23,790 nucleotides of DNA, taken from an uncultured Anaerococcus sp. (GTDB taxonomy: Bacteria; Bacillota_A; Clostridia; Tissierellales; Peptoniphilaceae). The stretch lies in contig CABTWT010000008.1 in the NCBI GenBank assembly GCA_902488555.1, forward strand, positions 1 through 23,790. The letters are read 5' to 3'. The stretch's first letter is position 1, and each line of letters starts with the position of its first letter. Below are positions 1 through 8,280 of this stretch, one piece after another. The position numbers and the translations under genes were made by a program. Under the pieces are notes generated by a model, which made no database searches, had not been told where the DNA came from, and saw only the letters and a program-made list of their open reading frames with translations.

Positions 1-369
1 GACAACGTAGGAATCCTACTAAGAGGCGTACAAAGAGACGAAATCTCAAGAGGTCAAGTACTAGCAAAACCAGACAGCGTACACCCACACACAGAATTCG
101 AAGGCCAAGTATACGTACTAACCAAAGAAGAAGGTGGCCGTCACACACCATTCTTCAGTGGATACAGACCACAATTCTTCTTCAGAACAACAGACGTAAC
201 AGGCGACATCCAACTAGAAGAAGGCGTAGAAATGGTAATGCCAGGAGACAACGCAACATTCAAAATCAGCCTACAAAAACCAATAGCCCTAGAAGAAGGC
301 CTAAGATTCGCAGTACGTGAAGGTGGAAGAACAGTAGCATCAGGTGTAGTAACAAAGGTTATAAAGTAG
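1..369 (+). CDS. tuf: Elongation factor Tu, C-terminal part (5' truncated by window edge)
   Basis: EF-Tu carries aminoacyl-tRNA to the ribosome as a GTP complex. Only the last 122 codons are present, read in frame from base 1 to the TAG at 367-369. The translation contains the domain 2/3 signatures [51 protein letters not shown] and the terminal [15 protein letters not shown], which are diagnostic for bacterial EF-Tu. The GTPase domain is outside the window. Codon use is extreme and unlike the neighbours: Phe, Asp, Tyr, His and Asn codons end almost only in C, and Leu is almost only CTA, as expected for translational selection on a very highly expressed gene. No terminator lies directly after the stop; the structured repeat begins at once. 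Confidence 0.97.
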   Translation, partial: DNVGILLRGVQRDEISRGQVLAKPDSVHPHTEFEGQVYVLTKEEGGRHTPFFSGYRPQFFFRTTDVTGDIQLEEGVEMVMPGDNATFKISLQKPIALEEGLRFAVREGGRTVASGVVTKVIK

Positions 370-570
370 TCCCATCATCTTGGGTGGAAAATCCTAAGGA
401 TTTTACATCTGCGAGGTAAGCTTTAGCTAAGAATTAGCAAGCGAATCCGCAGAACTAAGCACATAAATGACCATTGATTTTGGCCATTTATGCCGAAAAG
501 TAGTGCGAAAGCACGGAGAGCAACTATAGTTGCGATTTTCGTGGAACCACGAAGTGGTCATCGAGAGGGA
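370..570 (+). ncRNA. Unclassified structured RNA element, copy A
   Basis: This non-coding stretch starts at the tuf stop codon and is repeated, diverged, in the next 275 bases. Visible helices are: hairpin 388-394/398-404; closing helix 408-413/448-453; hairpin 426-430/434-438, flanked by 420-423/439-442; hairpin 462-472/482-492 with one A-C mismatch (470/484); GNRA (GAAA) hairpin 503-506/511-514; hairpin 520-524/529-533; and hairpin 547-550/554-557. Linkers such as AGAACTAAGCA and GCCGAAAAGTAGTGCG are nearly identical between the two copies, while the helices differ by paired changes. That pattern suggests selection on RNA structure rather than on protein or DNA sequence. I do not recognise the family. 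The strand is inferred from co-orientation with tuf and from the GAAA loops. It could instead be a non-autonomous mobile extragenic element. Confidence 0.6.
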
Positions 571-846
571 ATCATCATCTTGGGTGACAAATGCAAGCAT
601 TTGTCATCTCTGAGATAAGCGAAGATGCGAAGGTCCTCCTCTAGCCGGACAGGCTTTGTACTACGTACAACCATTCCATGGAGGGTCTTCCCTTAGCCAG
701 ACGGGCTTATTTCAACCCAGAGAACTAAGCACATAAATGACCATTGAATTAGGTCATTTATGCCGAAAAGTAGTGCGCGAAAGCACGGAGAGCAACAATA
801 GTTGCGATTTTCGCAGAACACCGAAAGGTGCATAGAGAGGATGATT
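571..846 (+). ncRNA. Unclassified structured RNA element, copy B (with extra domain)
   Basis: This is a second copy of the element at 370-570. It shares the opening motif ATCATCTTGGGTG, the central block from AGAACTAAGC to GCCGAAAAGTAGTGCG, and the 3' block around CACGGAGAGCAAC. Its helices are 585-593/598-606, closing helix 607-612/718-723, perfect 11-bp hairpin 732-742/752-762, 773-776/783-786 (loop GCGAAA), 792-796/801-805 and 819-822/827-830 with a GAAA loop. A tentative outer pairing is 571-576/840-845. Relative to copy A it has about 70 additional bases between 621 and 717 that fold into their own branched domain: an 11-bp helix 629-639/680-690 with two G-U pairs, and hairpins 643-646/652-655 and 656-661/665-670. 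No open reading frame of note lies inside. Function is unknown. Confidence 0.6.
633..708 (+). repeat. Imperfect 24-bp direct repeat inside the copy B extra domain
   Basis: Bases 633-656 and 685-708 match at 19 of 24 positions, and all five differences are transitions. Each unit contains the hairpin TAGCC-N5-GGCT, with loops GGACA and AGACG. The two units flank the hairpin 656-661/665-670. The extra domain of copy B therefore seems to have grown by internal duplication of a hairpin module. Confidence 0.6.
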
Positions 847-865
847 TCCTCATTTTAAAAATAGC

Positions 866-897
866 AAAGAGTGGGCATTTTGCTCGCTCTTTATTTA
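866..897 (+). terminator. Rho-independent terminator after the tuf/structured RNA unit
   Basis: A 12-bp stem (866-877/881-892, two G-U pairs) with a three-base loop is followed by a T-rich stretch. It ends the transcript that contains tuf and both structured copies, and sits just before the ribosome binding site of the lipoprotein gene. Confidence 0.7.
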
Positions 898-910
898 TTA
901 AGGAGTGCTT

Positions 911-2242
911 ATGAAAAAAAATAAGTGGATTTTATCCCTTGTTTTTGCCATTATCCTAGGTCTATCTTCTTGCACTAATAGTAATACCAAAGAAAATATT
1001 ACTGAAAATAAAGAGATTAGTGATAGTCTAGAAAAGACTGGCGAAAGTAAGACAAATCAAGCTAAAAGTGAAGAAGATTCTACTAACTCTGGCGGTCTAA
1101 TCAATGAGGCTGTCGAAAGAGAAGTAGGTAAACCTTATGAAGTGGGTGTCACACCAGATGATTACAATATGGACTATGACACTTCACGTATGCACGATCT
1201 AAAAGCCAAAAAATCAAAATATTATCCAGAAGATGGAGTTAAGGGTTTATACTTAAACTCTTATAGTGTAAATAATCCAGAACTATACAATAAGATTATA
1301 GAAAAACTAGATAGTACAAGATTAAATGCAGTTGTTGTTGATATCAAAGACGATTGGGGCAATGTCACCATGAATTTTGATACTGATGATGAAGATATAA
1401 AATACTCTAAGATTGATATAATAGATCCCGAGGCCTTCTTAGAAGAAATGCATTCTAGAGATATATATGTAATAGGTAGGGTCACCACTTTTAAAGATAG
1501 TATCATAACAGAAAGACACCCAGACTGGGGATTTACCTTAGATGATGGAAGTTTTTGGAAGAATGGTCATGGTGAAGCTTTTATGAATCCTTTCTTAAAG
1601 GAAGTTCAAGATTATGATATCAAAATTGCAAAGCTTGCTGCAGAAGCTGGATTTGATGAAATTCAGTTTGACTACGTGAGATTTGCCGAAGGATTTGAAA
1701 CCTTTGGCGATACTCTTTCTTATTCCAGAGGTGAATATGAAGATACGGACGACATGGAAGAAGGAGAAAAAAGGGTTGCAGCTATAACAGGATTTGTACA
1801 AAGAGCTCGTGAAGAGCTACAAAGCTATGGCACACCGATGTCAATAGATGTGTTTGGATACGCCCTCCAAGTAAGAAGAGCTGAGGGTATAGGCCAGGAT
1901 TTTGATCAGATGGCTAATCAAACTGATGCTATCTCATCAATGATTTATCCATCCCACTGGGGTAAATGGTCATTTGACATAGAAAAACCTGACCTAGAAC
2001 CATACAATCTGGTTTATAAGTATCTAGAAGCAGAGCAAGAGGTATTGGGAGCGCTTGAGCACCCACCTGTATCTCGTCCATGGATCCAAGACTTCACAGC
2101 CAGTTGGATTGGAGAAGGCAACTGGATGGAATATGATGGAGAAGCAGTACAAGCTCAAATAGATGCTATTTATGACAAAGGACAAAATGAATACTTAATT
2201 TGGAATGCTTCTAGTGAATATTCCGATGGTGTAGATTACTAA
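911..2242 (+). CDS. Lipoprotein with DUF4015 (COG1306) putative glycoside hydrolase domain
   Basis: This is a predicted exported lipoprotein of 443 aa. The N-terminus has KK, a hydrophobic stretch and the lipobox LSSC with the lipidated Cys at residue 21. A Ser/Lys/Glu-rich spacer of about 85 residues follows. The rest matches the DUF4015 putative glycosyl-hydrolase (TIM-barrel) family: GLYLNSYSV near residue 112, VVVDIKDDWGNV, and the family hallmark GFDEIQFDYVRF near residue 247, then IDVFGYA and YPSHWGKW. The substrate is not known for this family; action on wall or surface polysaccharide is inference. The start at ATG 911 has AAGGAG at 900-905. A GTG at 905 is in frame but overlaps that site and is rejected. 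No clear promoter separates it from the terminator at 866-897, so it may rely on read-through or on a start inside the repeat region. Confidence 0.85.
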   Translation: MKKNKWILSLVFAIILGLSSCTNSNTKENITENKEISDSLEKTGESKTNQAKSEEDSTNSGGLINEAVEREVGKPYEVGVTPDDYNMDYDTSRMHDLKAKKSKYYPEDGVKGLYLNSYSVNNPELYNKIIEKLDSTRLNAVVVDIKDDWGNVTMNFDTDDEDIKYSKIDIIDPEAFLEEMHSRDIYVIGRVTTFKDSIITERHPDWGFTLDDGSFWKNGHGEAFMNPFLKEVQDYDIKIAKLAAEAGFDEIQFDYVRFAEGFETFGDTLSYSRGEYEDTDDMEEGEKRVAAITGFVQRAREELQSYGTPMSIDVFGYALQVRRAEGIGQDFDQMANQTDAISSMIYPSHWGKWSFDIEKPDLEPYNLVYKYLEAEQEVLGALEHPPVSRPWIQDFTASWIGEGNWMEYDGEAVQAQIDAIYDKGQNEYLIWNASSEYSDGVDY

Positions 2243-2245
2243 TAT

Positions 2246-2285
2246 AAACTGTAGTGAAACTTACGTTTTGCTACAGTTTTTATAT
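2246..2285 (+). terminator. Rho-independent terminator
   Basis: A 9-bp perfect stem (2246-2254/2271-2279) is extended inward by weaker pairs and followed by TTTTTAT. It ends the lipoprotein transcript. Confidence 0.8.
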
Positions 2286-2316
2286 TTGTAACATATGTTA
2301 CTGATAATGATAATCA
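2286..2316 (+). promoter_or_regulatory. Promoter overlapped by a Fur-type box
   Basis: TTGTAA (2286-2291), a 17-bp spacer and GATAAT (2309-2314) make a plausible sigma-A promoter. The palindrome at 2302-2316 (TGATAATGATAATCA) matches the Gram-positive Fur 7-1-7 consensus TGATAATNATTATCA at all but one specified base and covers the -10 hexamer. That placement would give iron-dependent repression. Another -10-like hexamer, TATGAT, lies at 2319-2324. Confidence 0.65.
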
Positions 2317-2348
2317 TTTATGATACACTTATTGTGGAAGGTGATAAT

Positions 2349-3686
2349 ATGAAATTAGATATTAATGAAAATTTGGAAAGTTTAATAAGTAAAAATCCTA
2401 AGTTGAAAGATGAATTATTGGAGCTTGGATTTGTCGGCCTAGACAATCCTTTAATGATTAAAAAAATGGCATCTAAAATGTCAATAAAAAGAGGTGCTAA
2501 GATATTAGGAATAAAGGATATATATTCAAAATTAGAAGCACTTGGTTATGAACTTGAAGATTCATCTTTTGATAAAGAAATTATAGATAGAAAAGCAAAA
2601 ATTAAATCTTATATAAAAAGATTGTCAGATGGTGAAGATCTTGAGTCAGTAAGAAAAGATTTTAAAGAGAACTTTGATGGTGTCTCTTCCTCAGAAATAA
2701 TGGATGCAGAAGAATCACTATTAGATGAAGGAATGGATAAGCAAGAGGTAAGAAAATTATGTGATGTCCACTCTGCCTTATTTCATGGCATGACTATTGC
2801 AGAAGAGGAAAAAATATTGTATGACAATCCAGTACTTAATCTATTCCAAAATGAAAATAATGAGATTAAAGATCTAATTGCAAAAACAAAAGCATATTTT
2901 GATGGAGAAATTTGCGAAAATCCCTTGGAAGAATTACAAAAGCTTCTAAATAATCACTATAGAAAAAAGGGTGATCTAATATATCCTCTATTAGAGTCAA
3001 AATATAATAAATCAGGTCCATCAGAAGTTATGTGGGGCGTTGACTATGAAATTTTAAGAAATATAAAAAAGGCACTCAAAAAGAATGACAAAGACTTCTT
3101 AGAGGAAACTATAATAAGAGCAGAAGAAATGACATATAAAGAGGAAAATATACTATATCCTCTCCTAGAAGATAATTTATCTGATGAAGATTATTCAAAT
3201 ATATATACTGACTTGCAAGAGTATGATCAAGATATAAAAAACAGTGATAATGAATTGCCAGAAGAAATTTCTGACAAAGATGATAAGTATATACATTTTT
3301 CAAAAGGGAAAATGAGAGTTGATCAACTTGAAGCAATGCTTGATACTTTAGAAATTGAGATAACTTATGTAGATGAAAAAGATATCAATTCTTATTATAA
3401 TAATCCTAAGGAAAACAAAATCTTTAAAAGGCCTAAGTCTTCCCTAGGAAGGAATGTATATTCATGTCATCCGCCTCAAGCATTACCAAAAGTAAAAAAG
3501 ATTATTGGAGACTTAAAATCTGGTGCCCGAGATAAGGTCGTTGTAATTAGAGATATAGGTGGAAGTGATTATACAGTAACATATTATGGAGTATGGGATA
3601 AAGAAGGTAATTACAAGGGGATATTAGAAACTGTTCAGAATATGGATTTCTACAAGAATTACCTAAAAAAATGGAATAAGTTGTAA
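2349..3686 (+). CDS. DUF438 / hemerythrin-like / PAS domain protein
   Basis: This 445-residue cytoplasmic protein belongs to the DUF438 family. Domains in order: an N-terminal ScdA-N/DUF1858-like segment (about 1-65, with NPKLKDELLELGF), DUF438 (about 75-150), a hemerythrin HHE-like helical domain (about 160-290, with NNHYRKKGDLIYPLLE and YKEENILYPLLE), and a C-terminal PAS-like domain (about 316-440) containing the CHPP motif at residues 373-376. Relatives are thought to sense redox state, oxygen, NO or iron. The His-rich HPVHTF motif I expect at the start of the HHE domain reads NPVLNLF here, so diiron ligation may be altered. The start at ATG 2349 has GGAAGGTG at 2336-2343. An in-frame ATG at 2295 lies inside the promoter/Fur box and is unlikely. 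The Fur box suggests iron control. It is monocistronic, with a shared terminator at 3689-3738. Confidence 0.85.
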   Translation: MKLDINENLESLISKNPKLKDELLELGFVGLDNPLMIKKMASKMSIKRGAKILGIKDIYSKLEALGYELEDSSFDKEIIDRKAKIKSYIKRLSDGEDLESVRKDFKENFDGVSSSEIMDAEESLLDEGMDKQEVRKLCDVHSALFHGMTIAEEEKILYDNPVLNLFQNENNEIKDLIAKTKAYFDGEICENPLEELQKLLNNHYRKKGDLIYPLLESKYNKSGPSEVMWGVDYEILRNIKKALKKNDKDFLEETIIRAEEMTYKEENILYPLLEDNLSDEDYSNIYTDLQEYDQDIKNSDNELPEEISDKDDKYIHFSKGKMRVDQLEAMLDTLEIEITYVDEKDINSYYNNPKENKIFKRPKSSLGRNVYSCHPPQALPKVKKIIGDLKSGARDKVVVIRDIGGSDYTVTYYGVWDKEGNYKGILETVQNMDFYKNYLKKWNKL

Positions 3687-3688
3687 AT

Positions 3689-3738
3689 AAAAATCGTTTC
3701 ATTTAATCTTTATCTAAGTAAAATGAAACGATTTTTTC
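3689..3738. terminator. Bidirectional rho-independent terminator
   Basis: A perfect 16-bp stem (3689-3704/3721-3736) with a 16-base loop has an A-run on the left arm and a T-run on the right. It can terminate both the DUF438 gene and the convergent AraC-family gene. Confidence 0.88.
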
Positions 3739-4590
3739 TTATAGCCTATGTTTTTTTCTAAATTGCGATGGTGTTTGCATGGTTTTTTTCTTGAAAACTT
3801 GGTTAAAATAAGACTGAGAATTGAAACCTACTATGGTTGATATTTCTTCCATGGAATGATTTGTTGAAATCAGTAAGTTTTTAGATATCTCTATTCTTTT
3901 TAATATTAAATATTCGATAGGGGTGACCCTATACGCTTGTTTAAACTCAGATATTAAATGAAACTTGTTCATGTAAGCCATGGTAGATAATTGTTCTAAC
4001 TTAATATCTTCAGCGTAGTTGCTATCAATGTATGACTTGACATAATCAATTTGGTGGTTGATTTTCCTATCGTGTTGAACCGCAAGTTTATCTTCGTTAG
4101 CCCTTAAGATATTGATAATAAAAATAGATGCCAAAGAATTTGCCATAGATCTAGAAAATAGATCTTTGCTGTTATATTCATCTAATATATTTTCAAAAGT
4201 TGATAATGCTTTAGATTCATCAGCTAAATTTGTATGAAAAAAGTTAGTAGGATTAACGCTATTTTTTTTCTTATCTACGCTAGAAATTGAAATTGACTCA
4301 ACACCAAAACCAATAACTTCACAATTATCAAAATTTCCATCAATATACATAGTATGGCCAATATTTGAATTAATAATAATAAGGTCATTTTGCCTAACAT
4401 CTATTGCTTCGTTTTCAATAGAAAGTTTGCCCTCGCCATTTATTAGAAAATAAAAATAAGTAAATGGATGAAATTGAATTCGTGAAGAATAGTTTTTATT
4501 AAAAATAAATTTCTGGCTATCTAATACTTTTATTCCAAGATCTGATATGTCATTTTCTCGATCTATATCATTTGTATTGAATGTATCCAT
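3739..4590 (-). CDS. AraC-family transcriptional regulator (cupin sensor + HTH)
   Basis: This predicted DNA-binding regulator has 283 aa. The N-terminal half (about 25-110) resembles the AraC cupin-type ligand-binding fold (FHPFTYFYFLINGEGKLSIENE). The C-terminal about 95 residues form the double helix-turn-helix: DIKLEQLSTMAYMNKFHLISEFKQ, then MEEISTIVGFNSQSYFNQVFKKKTMQTPSQFRK, the classic AraC signature (GF.s.SYF...FKK..g.tPs.fR). The ligand is unknown. The start at 4590 is preceded on the minus strand by AGGAG, eight bases upstream. It is transcribed divergently from dnaG and convergently with the DUF438 gene, and no evident target operon adjoins it. The 224 bp to dnaG are very AT-rich and hold the dnaG promoter; its own promoter cannot be placed with confidence. 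Confidence 0.9.
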   Translation of the reverse strand: MDTFNTNDIDRENDISDLGIKVLDSQKFIFNKNYSSRIQFHPFTYFYFLINGEGKLSIENEAIDVRQNDLIIINSNIGHTMYIDGNFDNCEVIGFGVESISISSVDKKKNSVNPTNFFHTNLADESKALSTFENILDEYNSKDLFSRSMANSLASIFIINILRANEDKLAVQHDRKINHQIDYVKSYIDSNYAEDIKLEQLSTMAYMNKFHLISEFKQAYRVTPIEYLILKRIEISKNLLISTNHSMEEISTIVGFNSQSYFNQVFKKKTMQTPSQFRKKHRL

Positions 4591-4765
4591 AATTTTTCTC
4601 CTGAACTTCTATCCTTTATTACGATAATATATAAATATTATAATACATTTTAGAATTAATTTAAAGTAATAATTATAATATAAATTTAATATCGTATGCT
4701 ACTTATTATAAGAATTACATCATTTTGAATATATTATTTCTGCATAATTTATAAAATATGAAAAA

Positions 4766-4793
4766 TTGAAAAGTTTTATTGCCTTAGTATAGT
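4766..4793 (+). promoter_or_regulatory. Putative promoter of the dnaG-rpoD operon
   Basis: TTGAAA (4766-4771), a 16-bp spacer and TATAGT (4788-4793) lie 21 bases before the dnaG start codon. The rest of the 4591-4814 gap is AT-rich with short palindromic AT tracts and no other recognisable site. Confidence 0.6.
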
Positions 4794-4814
4794 TTCATTA
4801 ATAGGGGTGATATT

Positions 4815-6470
4815 ATGGCTATGATTTCAGATACGACAATAGAGCTAATAAGGTCAAGGGCTAATATAGTTGATATTATCAGTGAGTATACTGACTTAAA
4901 GAGGTCTGGATCTTCTTTTAAAGGCCTATGTCCATTTCATAATGAGAAAACACCATCATTTGCTGTTGATGATAGGAAACAATTATTTCACTGCTTCGGT
5001 TGTGGTGCAGGTGGAGATGTTGTTTCTTTTATTATGCAAAAAGAGGGCCTATCATACAAGGAAAGCCTAGAATATTTGGCAAATAAAACCGGGGTTACAA
5101 TTACCTATAATGATAGCTCATCACAAAATCCAAAAAACAAGGAACTTTATGAAATAAACAAAGATGTGATGATGTTTTATTATAAGAATTTGCTAACAAA
5201 TAGAGATGCCATAAACTATCTTAAGAAAAGGGGGCTATCTTCTTCAATTGTTAATAAATTTATGCTAGGATTTGCTAAAAACTCATGGGATGACTTGTTA
5301 AATTATGGTGATTATAAGGGTTATGATAGAAATGATTTGGAGGATATTGGTCTTATTAAGAAGTCTTCTAAGGGCAAATATTATGATAAATACAGAAACA
5401 GGATAATTTTCCCTATAATAAATCGCTATGGTAATGTTATAGGTTTTGGTGGCAGAAGTATAGATGATCAAATGCCCAAATACCTCAATTCTCCTGAATC
5501 TAGTATTTTTAAGAAAAGGTACAACTTATATGGACTAAATGTCTATAAGAGACAAAAAAAGAAAGATATTATTCTTGTTGAAGGCTACATGGATGTCATT
5601 GCATTAAATAACCATGGTATTGATTATGCTGTTGCAAGTCTAGGTACTGCTTTAACAGATGATCAAGCCAAACTTATTAAAAGATATGCAGATAATGTCT
5701 ATATTTGCTATGACAGAGATGGAGCAGGAATTAAAGCGACTGACAAAGCTTGCGATATTTTTCTAAATAATGGAGTTGTAGCTAAGGTAATTATTCTAGA
5801 AGAAGGCCTTGATCCAGATGATTTTATTAAAAAATACGGACAAGAAAAGTTTTTAGAAAAAAAGAGCCAAGCCTTAGATGTTTATAATTATAAATATAAT
5901 AAAATCTTGGATTTATATAGTAAGGCAAATGAAAATGAAAAGTTTGAGAAGTTGGATTTGTTTATAGAATTTCTTGCAAGTATAGACAAAGACCTAACCA
6001 GAGAAATATTCATAAACAACGTATCAACTCTATTTAACATTGATAAAAGTACTTTAAATGAGGCTATAAACAAGTATAGTACTGATACTGGGAATAGAAC
6101 GAATTATTCAAATAAAAAGAATAAAATAATTATTCCAGAGAAGAAAAAATCCTTTAATACTATCGAATTAGAAATACTTAGATTAATTTTTAATCAGAAA
6201 GATGATTATTTATCTAAGAAAGATTTTTTTGATCAACATCTAAAAAATGAAAAAGTATTAAACGTTAAAGATTTTATTTTAAATAAAGATGTAAGTAAGT
6301 TTGACCAAAATGATGAAGATTATAATTACATTTTTGACTATATAAGTGATGATACCAATCCAATACAAATAATTGAATTGATTGATAAAATAAGGCTTTT
6401 TGAAAAAAGACAAAAGTTATTTGAGCTAAAAGCCCATAGAAAAAAAGCCAAGAGGAGTACGAATGAGTAG
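4815..6470 (+). CDS. dnaG: DNA primase
   Basis: DnaG makes the RNA primers for replication at the fork with the replicative helicase. The 551-aa product has the N-terminal CHC2 zinc finger (C39, H42, C60 and C63 in CPFH...CFGC), the core RNAP-basic region ([16 protein letters not shown]), and the Toprim centre with E256 ([11 protein letters not shown]) and D300/D302 (YDRDGAG). The C-terminal helicase-interaction part is Lys/Asn-rich and poorly conserved, and the total length is slightly short for the family. The start at ATG 4815 has a GGGGTG site at 4804-4809. It is the first gene of the dnaG-rpoD-trmK-nif3 operon, and its last 8 bases overlap rpoD, implying coupled translation. Confidence 0.97.
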   Translation: MAMISDTTIELIRSRANIVDIISEYTDLKRSGSSFKGLCPFHNEKTPSFAVDDRKQLFHCFGCGAGGDVVSFIMQKEGLSYKESLEYLANKTGVTITYNDSSSQNPKNKELYEINKDVMMFYYKNLLTNRDAINYLKKRGLSSSIVNKFMLGFAKNSWDDLLNYGDYKGYDRNDLEDIGLIKKSSKGKYYDKYRNRIIFPIINRYGNVIGFGGRSIDDQMPKYLNSPESSIFKKRYNLYGLNVYKRQKKKDIILVEGYMDVIALNNHGIDYAVASLGTALTDDQAKLIKRYADNVYICYDRDGAGIKATDKACDIFLNNGVVAKVIILEEGLDPDDFIKKYGQEKFLEKKSQALDVYNYKYNKILDLYSKANENEKFEKLDLFIEFLASIDKDLTREIFINNVSTLFNIDKSTLNEAINKYSTDTGNRTNYSNKKNKIIIPEKKKSFNTIELEILRLIFNQKDDYLSKKDFFDQHLKNEKVLNVKDFILNKDVSKFDQNDEDYNYIFDYISDDTNPIQIIELIDKIRLFEKRQKLFELKAHRKKAKRSTNE

Positions 6471-8280
6471 CGAAAGCGATAAGTTGCTTGATGAAGATGT
6501 TTTAAAAGAGATAATAGAAGAATTTCAGTCCATTAGTGAAAATCAAGATGGACTTATAACTTATACTCAAATTTATACTTTTGAATCATTTAAAGAAATA
6601 GAAGAAGATAGCAAAAAATACGTCATATCTCAAATTTTAAGTAGTGGAATTGAAATTGTAGAAAAATCCGAAGCACAGTTAGACGAAGATTTGGCTGATG
6701 GTGATTTGGATGATGATTTAGATGACGATGAGCCACTAGATGATGAAGATATTAAAGAAGAAGATATAGATGAAGAAATAGATGATGATGTCGAAAATAT
6801 TTCTGGCATTAAGCTTGATGACCCTGTAAAGATGTATCTTAAGGAAATAGGAAAAGTTTCATTATTGACTGCCAAGGAAGAAATTGACCTATCTAGAAAG
6901 ATGGAGTTGGGTGAGATAGCATACAAAAAATTAGAAGGTATAAATTTAAATAAGCAAAATAACATTGAATTATCCAATACTATATTTTTTGGAAATCTGG
7001 CAAAAGCCATACTTATTGCAAATGATGAATACCAGAAGGATGGAAAATTAAGCGAAGAATCAGGATACAATCTAGATGGGATTATTGCAATGGGCAAACT
7101 TTTCGAAGAGATTATGGTTGAAGAACCTGATTTAGAAAAGATAGAGGAGCTAAAAAACAAGGTATTAATTTGTAATATAGCCCAAAAATCTGTAAATGAC
7201 AAAGAACTTAGCGAAAATGATGCAAATTCACTTTGTGATTTATTTGATTCCTTTGATCACATCCTTAATGTAAACGTAGATGAAAATGTGCTTACCTTTG
7301 TATATGAATCATTTACAAATCTATTATCTAAGGCTTTAAATGAAGAGTATCTAAAAACTTTTGATAAAATGACCATTGATTCATTAATTGAAGCTGCAAA
7401 TAGATCCAAAGAATTATCTGTAGACAATTGTTTAAGTATAGATGAGATTAAAGAATTAAATGAATTGGTAGAAATGAGCAATGTTGCTCATATAATTTTT
7501 GAAAATGGTGAGCTTAGCCAAGATGATATTTTAAGACTAAAAAAAGCAGTTCTACTATCAAAAAGAGCTAAGCAAAAATTGGCTGAGACAAACCTAAGGT
7601 TGGTAGTTTCTATTGCTAAGAAGTATGTAGGCCGTGGTATGAGCTTCTTGGATCTAATTCAAGAAGGAAATATGGGGCTCATGAAGGCTGTAGACAAGTA
7701 TGACTACAATCGTGGATTCAAGTTCTCTACCTATGCAACATGGTGGATACGCCAAGCTATCACCCGTGCTATAGCTGACCAAGCAAGAACTATTAGAATC
7801 CCAGTTCATATGGTCGAAACTATAAATAAGTTAGTGAGAACTCAAAGACAATTAGTTCAAGAACTAGGTCGAGATCCATCTAATGAGGAAATAGCTGAGC
7901 AAATGGGCATAGAAGTTTCAAAAGTTCAAGAAATCAGAAAAATTGCCCAAGAACCAGTATCTCTTGAAACACCAATTGGTGAAGAGGAAGATTCACACTT
8001 AGGAGATTTTATAGAGGATGAATCTGCAGTAAATCCCGATGAAGCAGCGAACTACACTATGCTTAGAGAGAACTTAAACGAAGTCCTCTCTTGTCTTGGA
8101 GCTCGTGAAAAACGAGTTTTGCAACTTAGATTTGGACTTATAGATGGAACTCCAAGAACACTAGAAGAAGTTGGCAAGGAATTTGATGTAACTCGTGAAA
8201 GAATACGTCAAATCGAAGCAAAGGCTCTTAGAAAGCTAAAAAGTCCGAATAAGAGCGAATCATTGAAAGACTTTTTATAA
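6463..8280 (+). CDS. rpoD: Primary sigma factor RpoD/SigA with a large non-conserved insertion
   Basis: This is the housekeeping sigma factor directing RNA polymerase to -35/-10 promoters. The 605-aa product has a very acidic segment (about 65-112, runs of Asp/Glu), region 1.2 (about 118-150, [13 protein letters not shown]), region 2 (about 368-440, [28 protein letters not shown]...[17 protein letters not shown]), region 3 (about 445-520) and region 4 with its HTH (about 537-595, [27 protein letters not shown]). About 215 poorly conserved residues separate regions 1.2 and 2, so it is far longer than the roughly 370-residue Bacillus SigA. The start at ATG 6463 has GAGGAG at 6452-6457 within dnaG. 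The stop overlaps the trmK start by one base. Confidence 0.96.
   Translation: MSSESDKLLDEDVLKEIIEEFQSISENQDGLITYTQIYTFESFKEIEEDSKKYVISQILSSGIEIVEKSEAQLDEDLADGDLDDDLDDDEPLDDEDIKEEDIDEEIDDDVENISGIKLDDPVKMYLKEIGKVSLLTAKEEIDLSRKMELGEIAYKKLEGINLNKQNNIELSNTIFFGNLAKAILIANDEYQKDGKLSEESGYNLDGIIAMGKLFEEIMVEEPDLEKIEELKNKVLICNIAQKSVNDKELSENDANSLCDLFDSFDHILNVNVDENVLTFVYESFTNLLSKALNEEYLKTFDKMTIDSLIEAANRSKELSVDNCLSIDEIKELNELVEMSNVAHIIFENGELSQDDILRLKKAVLLSKRAKQKLAETNLRLVVSIAKKYVGRGMSFLDLIQEGNMGLMKAVDKYDYNRGFKFSTYATWWIRQAITRAIADQARTIRIPVHMVETINKLVRTQRQLVQELGRDPSNEEIAEQMGIEVSKVQEIRKIAQEPVSLETPIGEEEDSHLGDFIEDESAVNPDEAANYTMLRENLNEVLSCLGAREKRVLQLRFGLIDGTPRTLEEVGKEFDVTRERIRQIEAKALRKLKSPNKSESLKDFL

Noticed and set aside
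370..846. Known riboswitch, T-box or tmRNA for the tandem element
   Set aside because: None of the conserved cores I know (SAM, lysine, THF, glycine, cobalamin, T-box, tmRNA tag frame) can be found. A HEARO/IscB-type RNA was considered, but no nuclease gene adjoins and I cannot verify its motifs.
4591..4814. AraC operator repeats or riboswitch in the dnaG upstream gap
   Set aside because: Only AT-rich tracts with low-complexity palindromes are seen; no pair of matching operator half-sites could be identified.
6630..7202. Long 190-codon open frame on the minus strand, rich in Ser
   Set aside because: It is antisense to the acidic Asp/Glu stretch of rpoD, whose GAT/GAA repeats give TCA/TTC Ser/Phe codons in reverse. 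No ribosome binding site or recognisable domain is present.
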